NCBI GenBank assembly: GCA_002746535.1
Contig: NVWA01000024.1
Span: 1-60,640 of the forward strand
Origin: Planctomycetota bacterium
GTDB taxonomy: Bacteria; Planctomycetota; GCA-2746535
Reading direction: 5' to 3'
Length of the DNA: 60,640 nucleotides
Position numbers and translations under genes: made by a program. Positions 46,352 to 55,816 of the stretch are shown here, piece by piece (position 1 is the first letter of the stretch; each line of letters starts with the position of its first letter). The notes beneath the pieces are model-generated. The model searched no databases and had not been told where the DNA came from. It saw only the letters and a list, made by a program, of their open reading frames with translations.

Positions 46352-47283
46352 AAAGACTGATAGGCGCTATAGTTCGTAAGGTTATTTCAAAAAAGGCCTA
46401 TAGGATTCTCCGGTTTTTCCCATTGATGGTGCCCTCTTATTATAAAAATTATATCAATTATATTGAAGAAATGATTGATATACAACAGCGAGACAAAGAT
46501 ACTGAAGATGTTGCTGTATTGTTTCTTCGTAAAAATGCTCATATTCTTGATAAAGGTTTACAACGAAAGGATTTTGAACAAGGGCATGGTCAAGAAAATT
46601 ATAAGAAAGCTGTTCACTTCTTATCTAAAATTAGTTCACCACAATTACTTGAAGATCATTCGGTTAAATGGAGTATTGGGAAAATCAAAGAGTACGAAGC
46701 TCGGCAAATGGATGAAAGTATAGATGTTAATTTGGAGCAAGAGGATTTTCGTGGAAACTATGATGATATTTTAAGATTGATGAAAAGTCGAAGAAGTTCT
46801 CGAAATTATTTAAGCAAAAAGGTTGAAGAAAGTGAACTAATAAAAGTAATGGAGGCTATCAATTGGGCATCATCAAGTTGCAATAAGCAGCCGATAAAAA
46901 TTTTTGCTACAATAAAACCAGAATTAATTAAAAAGTGCTTATCTCAATGTAAGGGTGCAACTGGTTTTGGTGATCATGTGCCAGCATTTATGACTTGTTG
47001 TGCCGATATGCGAGGATATGTCTTGCCAAGTGAAATGCTTTTACCTATGATTGATTCTTCACTGGGCATGCAAAACGCTGTATTAGCCGCACATACTCTA
47101 GGTTTGAGCACAACTCTTCTAAGCTGGGCTCAAAAAGATGAGGAAGAGGAGCGTTTATTGAGAGAGCTTTTGGGAATACCAGCTCATTATGCCATTATTT
47201 TTAATCTTGCTATGGGTTACCCATCAATCATTGCACCTACACCTAAAAGGAAATCAATTAATTCAACCTTGGTGATAAGATAA
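46348..47283 (+). CDS. nitroreductase-family protein in the polysaccharide operon
   Basis: A 311-residue protein. The C-terminal half (about 145-300) is a nitroreductase FMN-binding domain: LMKSRRSSRNYLSKKVEESELIKVMEAINWASSSCNKQP has the RSRR(S)xRxF-like flavin site, and GMQNAVLAAHTLGLSTTLLSW is the second signature. The N-terminal 140 residues are unassigned. The start is a TTG after AGGAGG and overlaps the flippase stop. Nitroreductase-like proteins recur beside polysaccharide pyruvyl transferases, which fits the next gene; a redox step on a sugar or cofactor is inferred. Confidence 0.75.
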   Translation: MKRLIGAIVRKVISKKAYRILRFFPLMVPSYYKNYINYIEEMIDIQQRDKDTEDVAVLFLRKNAHILDKGLQRKDFEQGHGQENYKKAVHFLSKISSPQLLEDHSVKWSIGKIKEYEARQMDESIDVNLEQEDFRGNYDDILRLMKSRRSSRNYLSKKVEESELIKVMEAINWASSSCNKQPIKIFATIKPELIKKCLSQCKGATGFGDHVPAFMTCCADMRGYVLPSEMLLPMIDSSLGMQNAVLAAHTLGLSTTLLSWAQKDEEEERLLRELLGIPAHYAIIFNLAMGYPSIIAPTPKRKSINSTLVIR

Positions 47284-47300
47284 ACGACGAAAATTATAAT

Positions 47301-48551
47301 ATGAAGAATATTTTAATAATAAATCAATATGCAGCTAACAAAGGCGATCGTGCCGTTTTGTTTGCAATTGTATCTGAAATGTTAAAACATGATGTAAAAT
47401 TAACGGTGTCAACACATGAGCCGTCGCTATGGAATGATTATGACTTTTATGAAAGTAATGGTATCGACTTTGTACCTTGGGGTTGGGATTTTGATAAAAT
47501 AATTAACAACGGAATTATTTCGCGTTTATATTGGAAGACCTTGTCTAAGCTAAAAAAATATACCTATACACTTAATAGAGAATTGTTTTTATTGCCTTTT
47601 AAAATACCATTTTTTATTCAACGTCTTGTAATGAATCCGCAGTTTTATCAAGCTCTCAAAAATGCTGATTTAGTATTAAGTACAGGTGGTCATCATATAA
47701 CAACTCTTCTGGCCTATGATGCCATTAGTCCTCAAATTTATGATATCTCATTGGCTTTGGCATTGGCTAAACCCACTTATATTTGGTCTCAATCATTAGG
47801 TCCGTTAGATTTTCATAATAATCGTAACAAACGTTTTGTGAATAATATTTTAAATGGCTGTACCGAAATTTATCTTAGAGATACGCAATCAGAAAAATTT
47901 ATTGATAGAAGTGATCCGCGCATCAAAAAAACTTTTGAGAGTGTGTTTTTACTTAATTCTATGTTTAATGAGTATGTGATGCCTTCTAAGAGAGATAATG
48001 TTTTGGGTATCTCAATCTATAGCACCAAAAATCGTTCAGATGAAGAAACGAATGATTACATAGATATTTTGGCTTCTGTTGTTAATTACGCAAATAAGAA
48101 AAATATTGTAGTTAAATTTCTGCCGATGGAAATAAAGTCATCAGGCCCAGATGATAGGCCAATGATACAAAAGGTATTAGAAAAAGTTGACTCCATTCAT
48201 ATGTGTTCTGTGTTAGACGAAGATCTGCAAACGTTTGAACATTTGAAAGAAGTCTCTAAATGCAGGTATTTTATTGGTCATAAAACACATTCGATAATTT
48301 TCGCTCTAACAACGGGTACACCTTTGATAGCATTGGCTTACCATCCGAAAAGCATTGACTTTATGGGTCAATTTGACTTAGATGAGTTCGCGATTCCAGA
48401 CGAAAAATTAACAAGTAAGCTTTTGCTGAAAAGTTTTGATTCTTTGACAGAACATATAAATGAGTTTGGCACGATGTCATTTGCCAAAAGTGATGAGATG
48501 GCTTCAGTGATACAAAAAGATATTGAAAATATTGTTAATTTAAAAGTTTGA
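47301..48551 (+). CDS. polysaccharide pyruvyl transferase family protein, second copy
   Basis: A 416-residue protein. Features are ILIINQYAANKGDRAVLFAIVSEML (the N-terminal 'N.GD.A' loop), LVLSTGGHHITTLLA at about 128-142, PTYIWSQSLGPLD, LRDTQSEKFI, and the end signature CRYFIGHKTHSIIFALTTGTPLIALAYHPKS with the conserved His. It is longer than the enzyme at 34610 and more like the WcaK/CsaB-type branch. It would add pyruvate from phosphoenolpyruvate to a sugar, if active. It follows the nitroreductase by 17 bases. Confidence 0.8.
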   Translation: MKNILIINQYAANKGDRAVLFAIVSEMLKHDVKLTVSTHEPSLWNDYDFYESNGIDFVPWGWDFDKIINNGIISRLYWKTLSKLKKYTYTLNRELFLLPFKIPFFIQRLVMNPQFYQALKNADLVLSTGGHHITTLLAYDAISPQIYDISLALALAKPTYIWSQSLGPLDFHNNRNKRFVNNILNGCTEIYLRDTQSEKFIDRSDPRIKKTFESVFLLNSMFNEYVMPSKRDNVLGISIYSTKNRSDEETNDYIDILASVVNYANKKNIVVKFLPMEIKSSGPDDRPMIQKVLEKVDSIHMCSVLDEDLQTFEHLKEVSKCRYFIGHKTHSIIFALTTGTPLIALAYHPKSIDFMGQFDLDEFAIPDEKLTSKLLLKSFDSLTEHINEFGTMSFAKSDEMASVIQKDIENIVNLKV

Positions 48552-48762
48552 GTGATTAGATTGTACTTTTTGCCTTTCTATTTTATGTTTGGAAAATAAT
48601 ATTCGAAACCGCCTATCATCTTAGATAAAGATTACATGGCACAACTGGCTCTTTAAGATAGGTCATTTCTTTAATAATGGATCATTCTTTTTATTTGATT
48701 TACGGAGTGCAAATGCATCAAAGAAAGCTGTAGATTAAGTTTAGAATCTTAATTTAAAAATC

Positions 48763-49785
48763 TTAATTAAAAATAATTTTTATAAATGATTTTTCATTCT
48801 CTTGTTGCGTCTCTATGATGGCATTAAACTGTTGGCATGATTTTCTAATGAAAGTAGCTGCTAGTAGAGTTGTGCCTTGCTGAGCATCAGGTGCATGAGA
48901 TTGATGGAATAAAGGGCTTATATCAACATTAATATCATGAACACTACATGTTAAATTTACCCCTCTTTCATCTTTATCGATTGAGTAAAGAATGGGTGAT
49001 AATTCACCTATTGTTTTTGCAAAATATAAACCCATATAAAAGGCTACACGAATAAATAGTTTTTTATTTATATTTAATGTGATTTCTTCATTTATAGTCG
49101 TTGATGAAATGTCTAATTTTAAAAAGGATAAATCATTAATGGCAATAATTAAATTCTCATTTAAATTAAATTCTTCAGCTCTTTTACTTTCTTGATTTGT
49201 TAACAGAATGCTGAGATCGTCATTCATTTTATTTAATTGTCGGCTACTATCGATCATTTGTTGGATTTTGTCAAAGAAGGGGCCTTCTCCCCATTCAGGG
49301 AACATTGGTAACATTGATCCAACCGTGACAATTCCTGTTAGCCAACCATTGACATTGTGTTGCATGGAATTTGATATTAAAGTTGTCATGTCATTTAATT
49401 TTTTTTGAGATTCATATAGGTTTACAAGAGATTCAATATGATAAATAGTAAAGTGCCAATCGCCACCTTTGTGAAGAAAAATTGTTGCTCCAGCATTTAC
49501 GGCAATCTTAAGTCTTTTGTCTGTCCAATCGACTCCTGTGTGAATAGCTACGGGAACGTTTCGGCAAATTTTTCTTTTTTTAATTTCCTTAAGTGTTTCA
49601 ATACCATCTCTGCCGGGCATGTTCCAATCCATAATAATCGTAGAAATATCTTCATTGTTATATTTTTCTAAAAACTCATCGCCAGAATTGTAGGTGAGCA
49701 CATTGAACTTTTGTTCAAAAAATTTTTCGATCAAAACTAATATATGGATTTCATCATCTATTGCAGCAATAGTAGGTTTTGTCAT
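48763..49785 (-). CDS. response regulator with a degenerate histidine-kinase-like C-terminal region
   Basis: A 340-residue protein. Residues 1-125 are a receiver domain with acidic Asp10-Asp11, phosphoacceptor Asp53 (IIMDWNMPGRDG), Thr83 and Lys106. The C-terminal part begins SNSMQHNVNGWLTGI, where His143 sits like the histidine of a DHp helix (H-x-x-x-x-x-L-T-x-I). A roughly 150-residue tail without the N, G1 or G2 ATP-binding boxes follows. This recalls phosphotransferase proteins built from kinase-like folds, but that is inference. Its start overlaps the stop of the upstream gene by four bases (ATGA), so the two are one unit. No DNA-binding domain is present. Confidence 0.65.
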   Translation of the reverse strand: MTKPTIAAIDDEIHILVLIEKFFEQKFNVLTYNSGDEFLEKYNNEDISTIIMDWNMPGRDGIETLKEIKKRKICRNVPVAIHTGVDWTDKRLKIAVNAGATIFLHKGGDWHFTIYHIESLVNLYESQKKLNDMTTLISNSMQHNVNGWLTGIVTVGSMLPMFPEWGEGPFFDKIQQMIDSSRQLNKMNDDLSILLTNQESKRAEEFNLNENLIIAINDLSFLKLDISSTTINEEITLNINKKLFIRVAFYMGLYFAKTIGELSPILYSIDKDERGVNLTCSVHDINVDISPLFHQSHAPDAQQGTTLLAATFIRKSCQQFNAIIETQQENEKSFIKIIFN

Positions 49786-50750
49786 GATCTTTTTCCAAGT
49801 TTATTTTTAATAATATTCCATTCTATTAACTTTTCTTTGAGCTCTATTGGATTCCATGGTTTTTGGAGAAATAAATCGGCTAATTCGGCTTTTTCACCTA
49901 ACATATGTGTATGGCCTGATAAGATAATTACTTTAAAAGACCTTGTAGCTTTTGGATTACTTTTTTCGAGGTCTGATAAAAAGTCCATTCCATTACGAAC
50001 ATCTCCATCTTGGTCAACGCGAACAAAAATATCCAGAATAATTAGCTGAAGAGTATCAGGTTGAATTTCAACATATTTTTCTGCAGCACTGATAGTGTCT
50101 ACTTGGTGACAGGATAGATTACAAAGTGAACAAAAATCCAATACATTTGTAGCGCAAACAATGTCATCTTCGACCAATAGAATATTAGCACTACCTTTTT
50201 TGGTAGGATGTTTTTTTATCGCTTGTACAAATTTGTCCACATGATGGTGGCCTGATGTAAAATCAGATTTTAACATTTTTATAAGACCTAAAACTTGTTC
50301 TGCTGGAATTAACATAGGTGTAATAGCCATTAAAATCGCTACACCATAAGACATAGATGCAGCACCTTCTATAGTTGCCGTGATGTCCTCCCATTCTACA
50401 TTTCCAAGCCCTGTCGAGTCCATGGCTTCTTTTGCAACGGCAAATATGAAAACGACCACCATCGTTAAAGCTATTGCTAAAAAAATAAAGGTCGGTAACC
50501 AAAAAATGGCTCCACCTATATTTTTTGTTTTACCTAAATAGATCCTAGAGACGATACCTGAATAAGCTAACAAGAACGTGAAAGTTGCTATTATGCGTCC
50601 TGCTTCAAAATGTTTTAATTTATCAATGGCTTTTTCTTCAATATGATTTATGAAACCAAAGTAGTATTCATTTACGATTAATAAGACGGCAAACATTATT
50701 AAGGAAATACATTTAATAACATGGTTTAATTGATTTTTTTTCATATTCAA
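49782..50750 (-). CDS. four-helix membrane protein with C-terminal receiver domain
   Basis: A 322-residue protein. Membrane segments lie at about 12-34, 52-70, 80-105 and 132-150, and a histidine-rich linker (GHHHVDK, about 167-173) follows. Residues about 188-322 are a receiver domain with Glu194-Asp195-Asp196, Asp240 (LIILDIFVRVDQDG), Ser278 and Lys297. A receiver fused to a membrane domain without a kinase is unusual. It forms an overlapping pair with the receiver protein downstream. Position between polysaccharide genes suggests a role in controlling their output, which is not shown by the sequence. Confidence 0.65.
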   Translation of the reverse strand: MNMKKNQLNHVIKCISLIMFAVLLIVNEYYFGFINHIEEKAIDKLKHFEAGRIIATFTFLLAYSGIVSRIYLGKTKNIGGAIFWLPTFIFLAIALTMVVVFIFAVAKEAMDSTGLGNVEWEDITATIEGAASMSYGVAILMAITPMLIPAEQVLGLIKMLKSDFTSGHHHVDKFVQAIKKHPTKKGSANILLVEDDIVCATNVLDFCSLCNLSCHQVDTISAAEKYVEIQPDTLQLIILDIFVRVDQDGDVRNGMDFLSDLEKSNPKATRSFKVIILSGHTHMLGEKAELADLFLQKPWNPIELKEKLIEWNIIKNKLGKRS

Positions 50751-50911
50751 ATTTAAACGACAATTTTATGAATTGATCTTTTCTACAGTATATTCCAAAA
50801 AGCTTTAAAAATTAAATATTTTTTGTATTTTAATACACTAAGAAGGCATTAATTGTAATTTGAAGACAGGTAGAAATGTTGAATTAATTTTGCATCTTTT
50901 AAACGGCTTAT

Positions 50912-51766
50912 TTATTCAGAATTAATTTGTTTTAATCGATTGGATTCGGAGGTCTTTTCTGTAGATATAACTTTTGAGGAATAGGGCGATGGTTTGTTCC
51001 TCGTCAAAAGCTGAACACATTTTGTGTAACATAGAATGACTAAGAAAATTGGAGATGATATTACATTTCTTCTCCAAAGTTTAATGGGGTGTTTCAAAAA
51101 TCTTGGTAGCCATTCCATCCCTAATTTACACCACATGGGACCAGGTCTTTTTACAGTACCCGCATAAAAATCAAAGACTGCCCCAATAGGTAAAATCATA
51201 TTTACATTTAATCGGTGTAGGTTTTCGTATATCCACTTTTCTTGTTTTGGAGCTGTCATTCCCACCCATAGTACTTCTGTACCAGATTCATTAATCTCTT
51301 TACAAAATTGGATATTTTCCTCTTCAGTGAATTTTCTAAATGGGGGCGAGATAGATTTGACAACTTCAATATTTGGAAAATCGGTTCGTAGTTTATTTGT
51401 AATGATATCTAAGGTGCTTTTATGAGTTCCGAAAAATGCATATTTAATACCGCGTTTATTTAGATTTTCACTTATTTCCATAAATAAGTCATTGCCGGTA
51501 ATACGTTTGGAGATTTGCCCTCCTAGTAATATGGATGCCAGCACGAAACCAGTACCATCAGGAACAAGAAATTCAGAATCTTTTAAGGCACTATTAAATT
51601 TTTTATCATGTAGAGATGTCACATATGAATGTGGATTTATTGTGTAAACACAGACATTGTTGAAGTTCTCATATTCTTTGCAAATACTATCTGTAAATTG
51701 CTTTCTAGGTATAGTTGTGACATCATATCCTAATATATTTTCAGTTGGTAAAGCATTTGATGCCAT
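50912..51766 (-). CDS. WecG/TagA/CpsF-family glycosyltransferase
   Basis: A 284-residue GT26 enzyme. Signature blocks are VYTINPHSYVT, FLVPDGTGFVLAS, KRITGNDLFMEI, LWVGMTAPKQEKWIYEN, PIGAVFDFYAGTVKRPGP and GMEWLPRFLKHPIKLWRR. The family adds the second sugar (N-acetylmannosamine or its uronic acid) to a lipid-linked first sugar, an early step of the repeat unit. The basic amphipathic C-terminus binds membrane. The first sugar must be loaded by a phosphoglycosyl transferase that I do not see in this window. It lies 168 bases downstream of a GT4 gene on the same strand. Confidence 0.9.
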   Translation of the reverse strand: MASNALPTENILGYDVTTIPRKQFTDSICKEYENFNNVCVYTINPHSYVTSLHDKKFNSALKDSEFLVPDGTGFVLASILLGGQISKRITGNDLFMEISENLNKRGIKYAFFGTHKSTLDIITNKLRTDFPNIEVVKSISPPFRKFTEEENIQFCKEINESGTEVLWVGMTAPKQEKWIYENLHRLNVNMILPIGAVFDFYAGTVKRPGPMWCKLGMEWLPRFLKHPIKLWRRNVISSPIFLVILCYTKCVQLLTRNKPSPYSSKVISTEKTSESNRLKQINSE

Positions 51767-51933
51767 ATTTATTACCTATGAATTGTGCATGTCATATAGT
51801 TAGTATAACGCATAAGTAATCATTAAATAAAAATTAAAGAATATGGGCGTATTTATAAATTGAAAAGGTGGAAAATATGACTATATGGTAATTTAAATCA
51901 CCGTATGCGATGAAGGAATTCTTGGTATCAAAG

Positions 51934-53106
51934 TTATAACTTTGAGTTTCTTTCAGTGATAGCTCTTTCGTAAATCAACATGAGATATTTGATATAAACA
52001 GCTGGTGTATATTTTTTCATCGCTCTCTGATAACCTTCTTCACCAAACTTTTTGCAGAGGTCGGGTTTTTCCCATAAATATTTTATTTGTGTGGCTAAGT
52101 CTTTACTACTTTGTGGTTTTACAAGTAAACCAGTCGATCCATCAATGACAATATCCGATAGTCCTCCATACCAACTAGAAATAACTGGGATTTTTCGATA
52201 CATGGCTTCTGTTAAAACTAGAGGGAATGATTCATAACATTCGCTGGCTAATACAAGAATACGAATGTTGGCATAAAAGACATCTAATTCATCTTGACCT
52301 AATGGTCCTACAAACTCTGCATTAGGAGGTGCCTTTTCAATTAGTTTCTTCATTCTTTCATAATTTCCCGCAAATTTAAATGGAATATCTGGGATTTTTT
52401 GAGCCGCTCTTAGAATATTCGGAATACCTTTTTCAGGACTTATTCTGCCCACAAAACCAATATATTCACCACCATTATATTCCACATCAACTTCTGGTTG
52501 TCTTGAAAAATTTGAAAGAATGACCATCTTTTCTTTTGGATAGCCGGCGCTAATTAATTTGTTTCGTTGAAATCTTGTTAAGCAGGTATATAGCGTTACA
52601 TATTTTTGGTACATTTTTGTTATTCGAGCGAAAGCAGCTCTTAATGCATATCCTGTGCTTTTCATTAAATTTTGCTCGCAGTTCTTTAATACACACCAGT
52701 ATTCTTTTCCTTCACTACATTTTTCACATATTTCTCCATGGGTAAAAAATAATCCATTGGGGCAAATTAATCTAACATTGTGTACGGTCATAACAATAGG
52801 TATACCTGCTTCATAACCTACAGAAAGAATAGAGGGGGAAATTAGTGGATATAAATTGTGAATATTAATGACATCAGGTTTTTCAACTTTTAAGAATTGC
52901 TCGAATTCTCTTTTTGATTTTCTTGAGTATATACCAGAGAAAAAGGCATCTATTTTTTTCATAGCACTTTGATTTAGGCCTTCACTAGTTTTGGTAAAAC
53001 TGACAACTTTGTGTCCCGCTTCCAAAAGCATTTGTTCTTGACCTGCAACAACTGCTTCTTCGCCACTATAAGCACCATAAGAGTTGTGAACTAAACAGAT
53101 TTTCAT
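51934..53106 (-). CDS. glycosyltransferase family 4 (GT-B)
   Basis: A 390-residue GT4 enzyme. MKICLVHNSYGAYSGEEAVVAGQ starts the acceptor domain, and a cysteine-rich insert CPNGLFFTHGEICEKCSEG...CVLKNCEQN (about 112-145) is typical of a subgroup of GT4 enzymes. YIGFVGRISPEKGIPNILRAA starts the donor domain and LASECYESFPLVLTEAMYRKIPVISSW is the EX7E motif. The four cysteines might bind a metal. It is divergent from the outer-membrane barrel gene at 53313 across a 206-bp gap that should hold both promoters. Confidence 0.9.
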   Translation of the reverse strand: MKICLVHNSYGAYSGEEAVVAGQEQMLLEAGHKVVSFTKTSEGLNQSAMKKIDAFFSGIYSRKSKREFEQFLKVEKPDVINIHNLYPLISPSILSVGYEAGIPIVMTVHNVRLICPNGLFFTHGEICEKCSEGKEYWCVLKNCEQNLMKSTGYALRAAFARITKMYQKYVTLYTCLTRFQRNKLISAGYPKEKMVILSNFSRQPEVDVEYNGGEYIGFVGRISPEKGIPNILRAAQKIPDIPFKFAGNYERMKKLIEKAPPNAEFVGPLGQDELDVFYANIRILVLASECYESFPLVLTEAMYRKIPVISSWYGGLSDIVIDGSTGLLVKPQSSKDLATQIKYLWEKPDLCKKFGEEGYQRAMKKYTPAVYIKYLMLIYERAITERNSKL

Positions 53107-53312
53107 GAAAAATTGATATTGACCAATATAAAAAGAATTCTTAATTGTTTACTTTTGTAATATGTCGAGAATTATACCTTATGCTTATGATATATTCGGT
53201 CATTAGCTAAAAAAAATGAAAATAATCGGACTATTTAAATTTTCCATTACCGTGTTGGTTTGATAGAATATTGAAAAAGTACATTTAGAGCTATTATTAA
53301 ACTATTCTTTGA

Positions 53313-54482
53313 ATGAATCAAATATCTATTGCCATTAAATCCATATGCATCTTCCTATTAATTTTCAATAATTTTTTGATCAAACTTCATAGCGATGAGA
53401 ATAACATCTCTCATTTGAAATGGGGTAAAACGACAGTTATTCCAAAGTTTTTATTGAATATAATTTCAGATGACAACGTGAATTTAAGCGAATCAAATAA
53501 AAAGTCTGATGTTAACATATTAAGTAATGCTTCAATAGCGATTGATTCCAAGTTAAGCTTTGGTTTAGACGTTAAACTAAATGCTCTCTTTATTGATTCT
53601 AGAAATTTAGATATTGATACAGAAGATTTTACTGGCTTTCAAGGTAGTCTGGATCTTAATCATGAATTGGGTAAATATAATACCATACTTTTAAATCTTA
53701 AATGGATGGAGAATCGTGAGATCATTAGTCTAGATGTTAATAAAAAAGATGTGAAAACTGAAAAATCTTATGAGGTTGGCCATAGGTTTGCAGCAACTCG
53801 TCTTAAGTTTTATTCCAAAATGTTCATATCCAAAATCGGTTATGATGCGTTAGAAAATCAAAAGCTTGAAAATGAATTAATTGGTGCAAGTTCAAAAGCT
53901 TCCTATCAGTTGAATTTCATCTCCTATAGTTTAAATTTTTCATATGTACAAGAAGAATATGAATTTGATCTTTTACAAGACAACTCAAACTATCAACTTG
54001 ATTTTGGTGTATCTTATGAATGGTCGTCTTTATTAAAGAGCGAATTAAATCTTGGTTGGCAGGTATTTGAATTTAAGAATTCACCTGAAGATGAAGCCGA
54101 GGTTCCGGACACGGAATCACCCTTTGGAACATTATCAATTGATTATAGTGGTCTGGAATTTTTCAAAATTTCTTTATCAGAAGAATATAAAAGTCAAACA
54201 GGTAATACTACTCCAACAAACACCTCCTTTTCATCAAATCTGAGCATTGAATATAACCCTACTTCTAAATGGAAGTGTTTATTAAACTTCGGTTATATTA
54301 TTTTAAAAGCTGATGGTTCTGCAGATATTGAACAAAAATCCATTAAAACAGAAGTGCAATATTTTGGAGTTCGTAATATTAAGTTTTCTGGTCATATTGA
54401 ATATTTAGATGTCACGAGCGGTGATTCGAATGGCGAATATAATCGTGTACTTTTAGGCCTTTCTGTCGAAGCTTCTTGGTGA
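53313..54482 (+). CDS. outer-membrane beta-barrel protein of the export operon
   Basis: A 389-residue protein with a signal-peptide-like N-terminus (hydrophobic to about residue 26) and alternating strand patterns throughout: LSFGLDVKLNALFIDS, YQLNFISYSLNFSYVQEEYEF, WKCLLNFGYIIL. It ends VLLGLSVEASW, with a C-terminal Trp suited to barrel assembly. It is the first gene of the operon with Wza, Wzc, the sorted protein and exosortase. Barrels in this position accompany exosortase-linked exopolysaccharide operons (EpsL-like). A role as a polymer pore or surface anchor is inferred. Confidence 0.75.
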   Translation: MNQISIAIKSICIFLLIFNNFLIKLHSDENNISHLKWGKTTVIPKFLLNIISDDNVNLSESNKKSDVNILSNASIAIDSKLSFGLDVKLNALFIDSRNLDIDTEDFTGFQGSLDLNHELGKYNTILLNLKWMENREIISLDVNKKDVKTEKSYEVGHRFAATRLKFYSKMFISKIGYDALENQKLENELIGASSKASYQLNFISYSLNFSYVQEEYEFDLLQDNSNYQLDFGVSYEWSSLLKSELNLGWQVFEFKNSPEDEAEVPDTESPFGTLSIDYSGLEFFKISLSEEYKSQTGNTTPTNTSFSSNLSIEYNPTSKWKCLLNFGYIILKADGSADIEQKSIKTEVQYFGVRNIKFSGHIEYLDVTSGDSNGEYNRVLLGLSVEASW

Positions 54483-54552
54483 AAAGAATCATCATTTCAG
54501 GGCCATTTTGGTTTAAATAATTAAGTAATTATTGCTATAATTAGAAAATTGG

Positions 54553-54564
54553 AGCTTTAAAGCT
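54553..54564. promoter_or_regulatory. 12-bp palindrome upstream of the wza-like gene
   Basis: AGCTTTAAAGCT is a perfect palindrome 155 bases before the proposed start of the Wza-like gene. TATAAT-like GCTATAATTA lies just before it (54533-54542). It might be an operator for the export genes; in A/T-rich DNA a chance palindrome is possible. Confidence 0.3.
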
Positions 54565-54718
54565 TACTATTGAGTTTTTTAATTGTTTTCTTTTACTTAA
54601 AGTACGATAATTTTATTACAATTTGATGACTCTCAAGATTACGTATTGCAAATTACTGATTTGCCGTATACAATACCTTGTGGGTGAACTAAAAATTGAT
54701 TGGATATGTAGTTTTATA

Positions 54719-55816
54719 ATGATTTATAAATTAGCTTTTTGTAGTCTTTTATTTCTTACATTTTTATCAAATGTCTTAATTGCAGACGATAAATTAAAAT
54801 TATTAAGTGGTGATATCATCAGTATTAAAGTCTTTGGTAACAAAGAATTTAATCAAGAATGCCGTGTCAATTCAAAAGGTTACATAAAAGTTTTAGGTGC
54901 GGGTAAATTTTCTGTCATTGGAAAATCCGATGATCAAATGGAAAAAGAAATTGTTAATGGTTTGATAATTAACAGTTCACTAAATAAACCACAAGTGCTT
55001 TTTGAAATAAGTAAACCAATTAAAAGAAAAATATTTGTGCATGGGCATTTTAATAAAGTGCAAAGTGTGATTGTTCCTTATGGACAAACATTAAATTTAA
55101 GACAATTAGTTGCTGAAGTTGGTGGGTTCAAAGCAGGTGCTGATATTGAAAACATGCAAGTGATTCGACATTTAAAAGCCTTTGATAAAAAAAGTGTCCG
55201 TAAAATTGAAATAAATTTTTTGACTTTGACCGAAGAAAAAAGACCGACTGCTTTTTTAATGGAAGCAGGCGACGTCGTCTTTGTTGTTGAGTTGCCACCT
55301 GTAACGGTAGTAGGCGCGGTTCTTAAACCTGGATCTGTTAAAATTAATGCTGGCAATAAAATTGATTGTCTGCCATTAGTATTGCAAATGGGTGGTTTTA
55401 AATCAGATGCTCAAAGAGCTTATTATTCTTTGAGTCGAAAAGGTAAGACTTATATTCTCCCTTATATGGCTAAAAGTACTTCAGGTGCTTCTTATCAGAA
55501 TGAATTGTTTGATGGCATTAAACCTGGAGATATTATTGAAGTTTTATCAGTGGATAAAGTTTTTGTTGATGGTTATGTAAAAAGCCCAGGTGCCTTTATG
55601 GCTGGCAATAAAAATGATTTAACCGTTAGGAAAATGATTGTTTTTGCTGGTGGAGCAAAAGAGGAAGCGAAACTAAAAAAAGTAAAAGTTGTTCGTACAA
55701 CTTCTGAAGGCACAACGGTTAGATATGTTGATGTTTCAAAAATAAAAAATAAAAGTTCAAATGAATTTATCATAAAACCTGGCGATTATATTTATGTGCC
55801 TAGGAGCTTTTATTAA
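54719..55816 (+). CDS. Wza-like polysaccharide export protein with SLBB domains
   Basis: I start at the ATG at 54719 rather than 32 codons earlier, because this places the signal peptide (MIYKLAFCSLLFLTFLSNVLIADD) at the N-terminus; the product is 365 residues. A Poly_export domain begins LKLLSGDIISIKVFGNKEFNQECRVNSKGYIKV, and two or three SLBB domains follow (KIFVHGHFNKVQSVIVPYGQTLNLRQLVAEVGGF, VTVVGAVLKPGSVKI, VFVDGYVKSPGAFMAG). No lipobox cysteine is seen, unlike classical Wza. It should form the periplasmic/outer-membrane exit channel. Its stop overlaps the Wzc-like start. Confidence 0.9.
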   Translation: MIYKLAFCSLLFLTFLSNVLIADDKLKLLSGDIISIKVFGNKEFNQECRVNSKGYIKVLGAGKFSVIGKSDDQMEKEIVNGLIINSSLNKPQVLFEISKPIKRKIFVHGHFNKVQSVIVPYGQTLNLRQLVAEVGGFKAGADIENMQVIRHLKAFDKKSVRKIEINFLTLTEEKRPTAFLMEAGDVVFVVELPPVTVVGAVLKPGSVKINAGNKIDCLPLVLQMGGFKSDAQRAYYSLSRKGKTYILPYMAKSTSGASYQNELFDGIKPGDIIEVLSVDKVFVDGYVKSPGAFMAGNKNDLTVRKMIVFAGGAKEEAKLKKVKVVRTTSEGTTVRYVDVSKIKNKSSNEFIIKPGDYIYVPRSFY

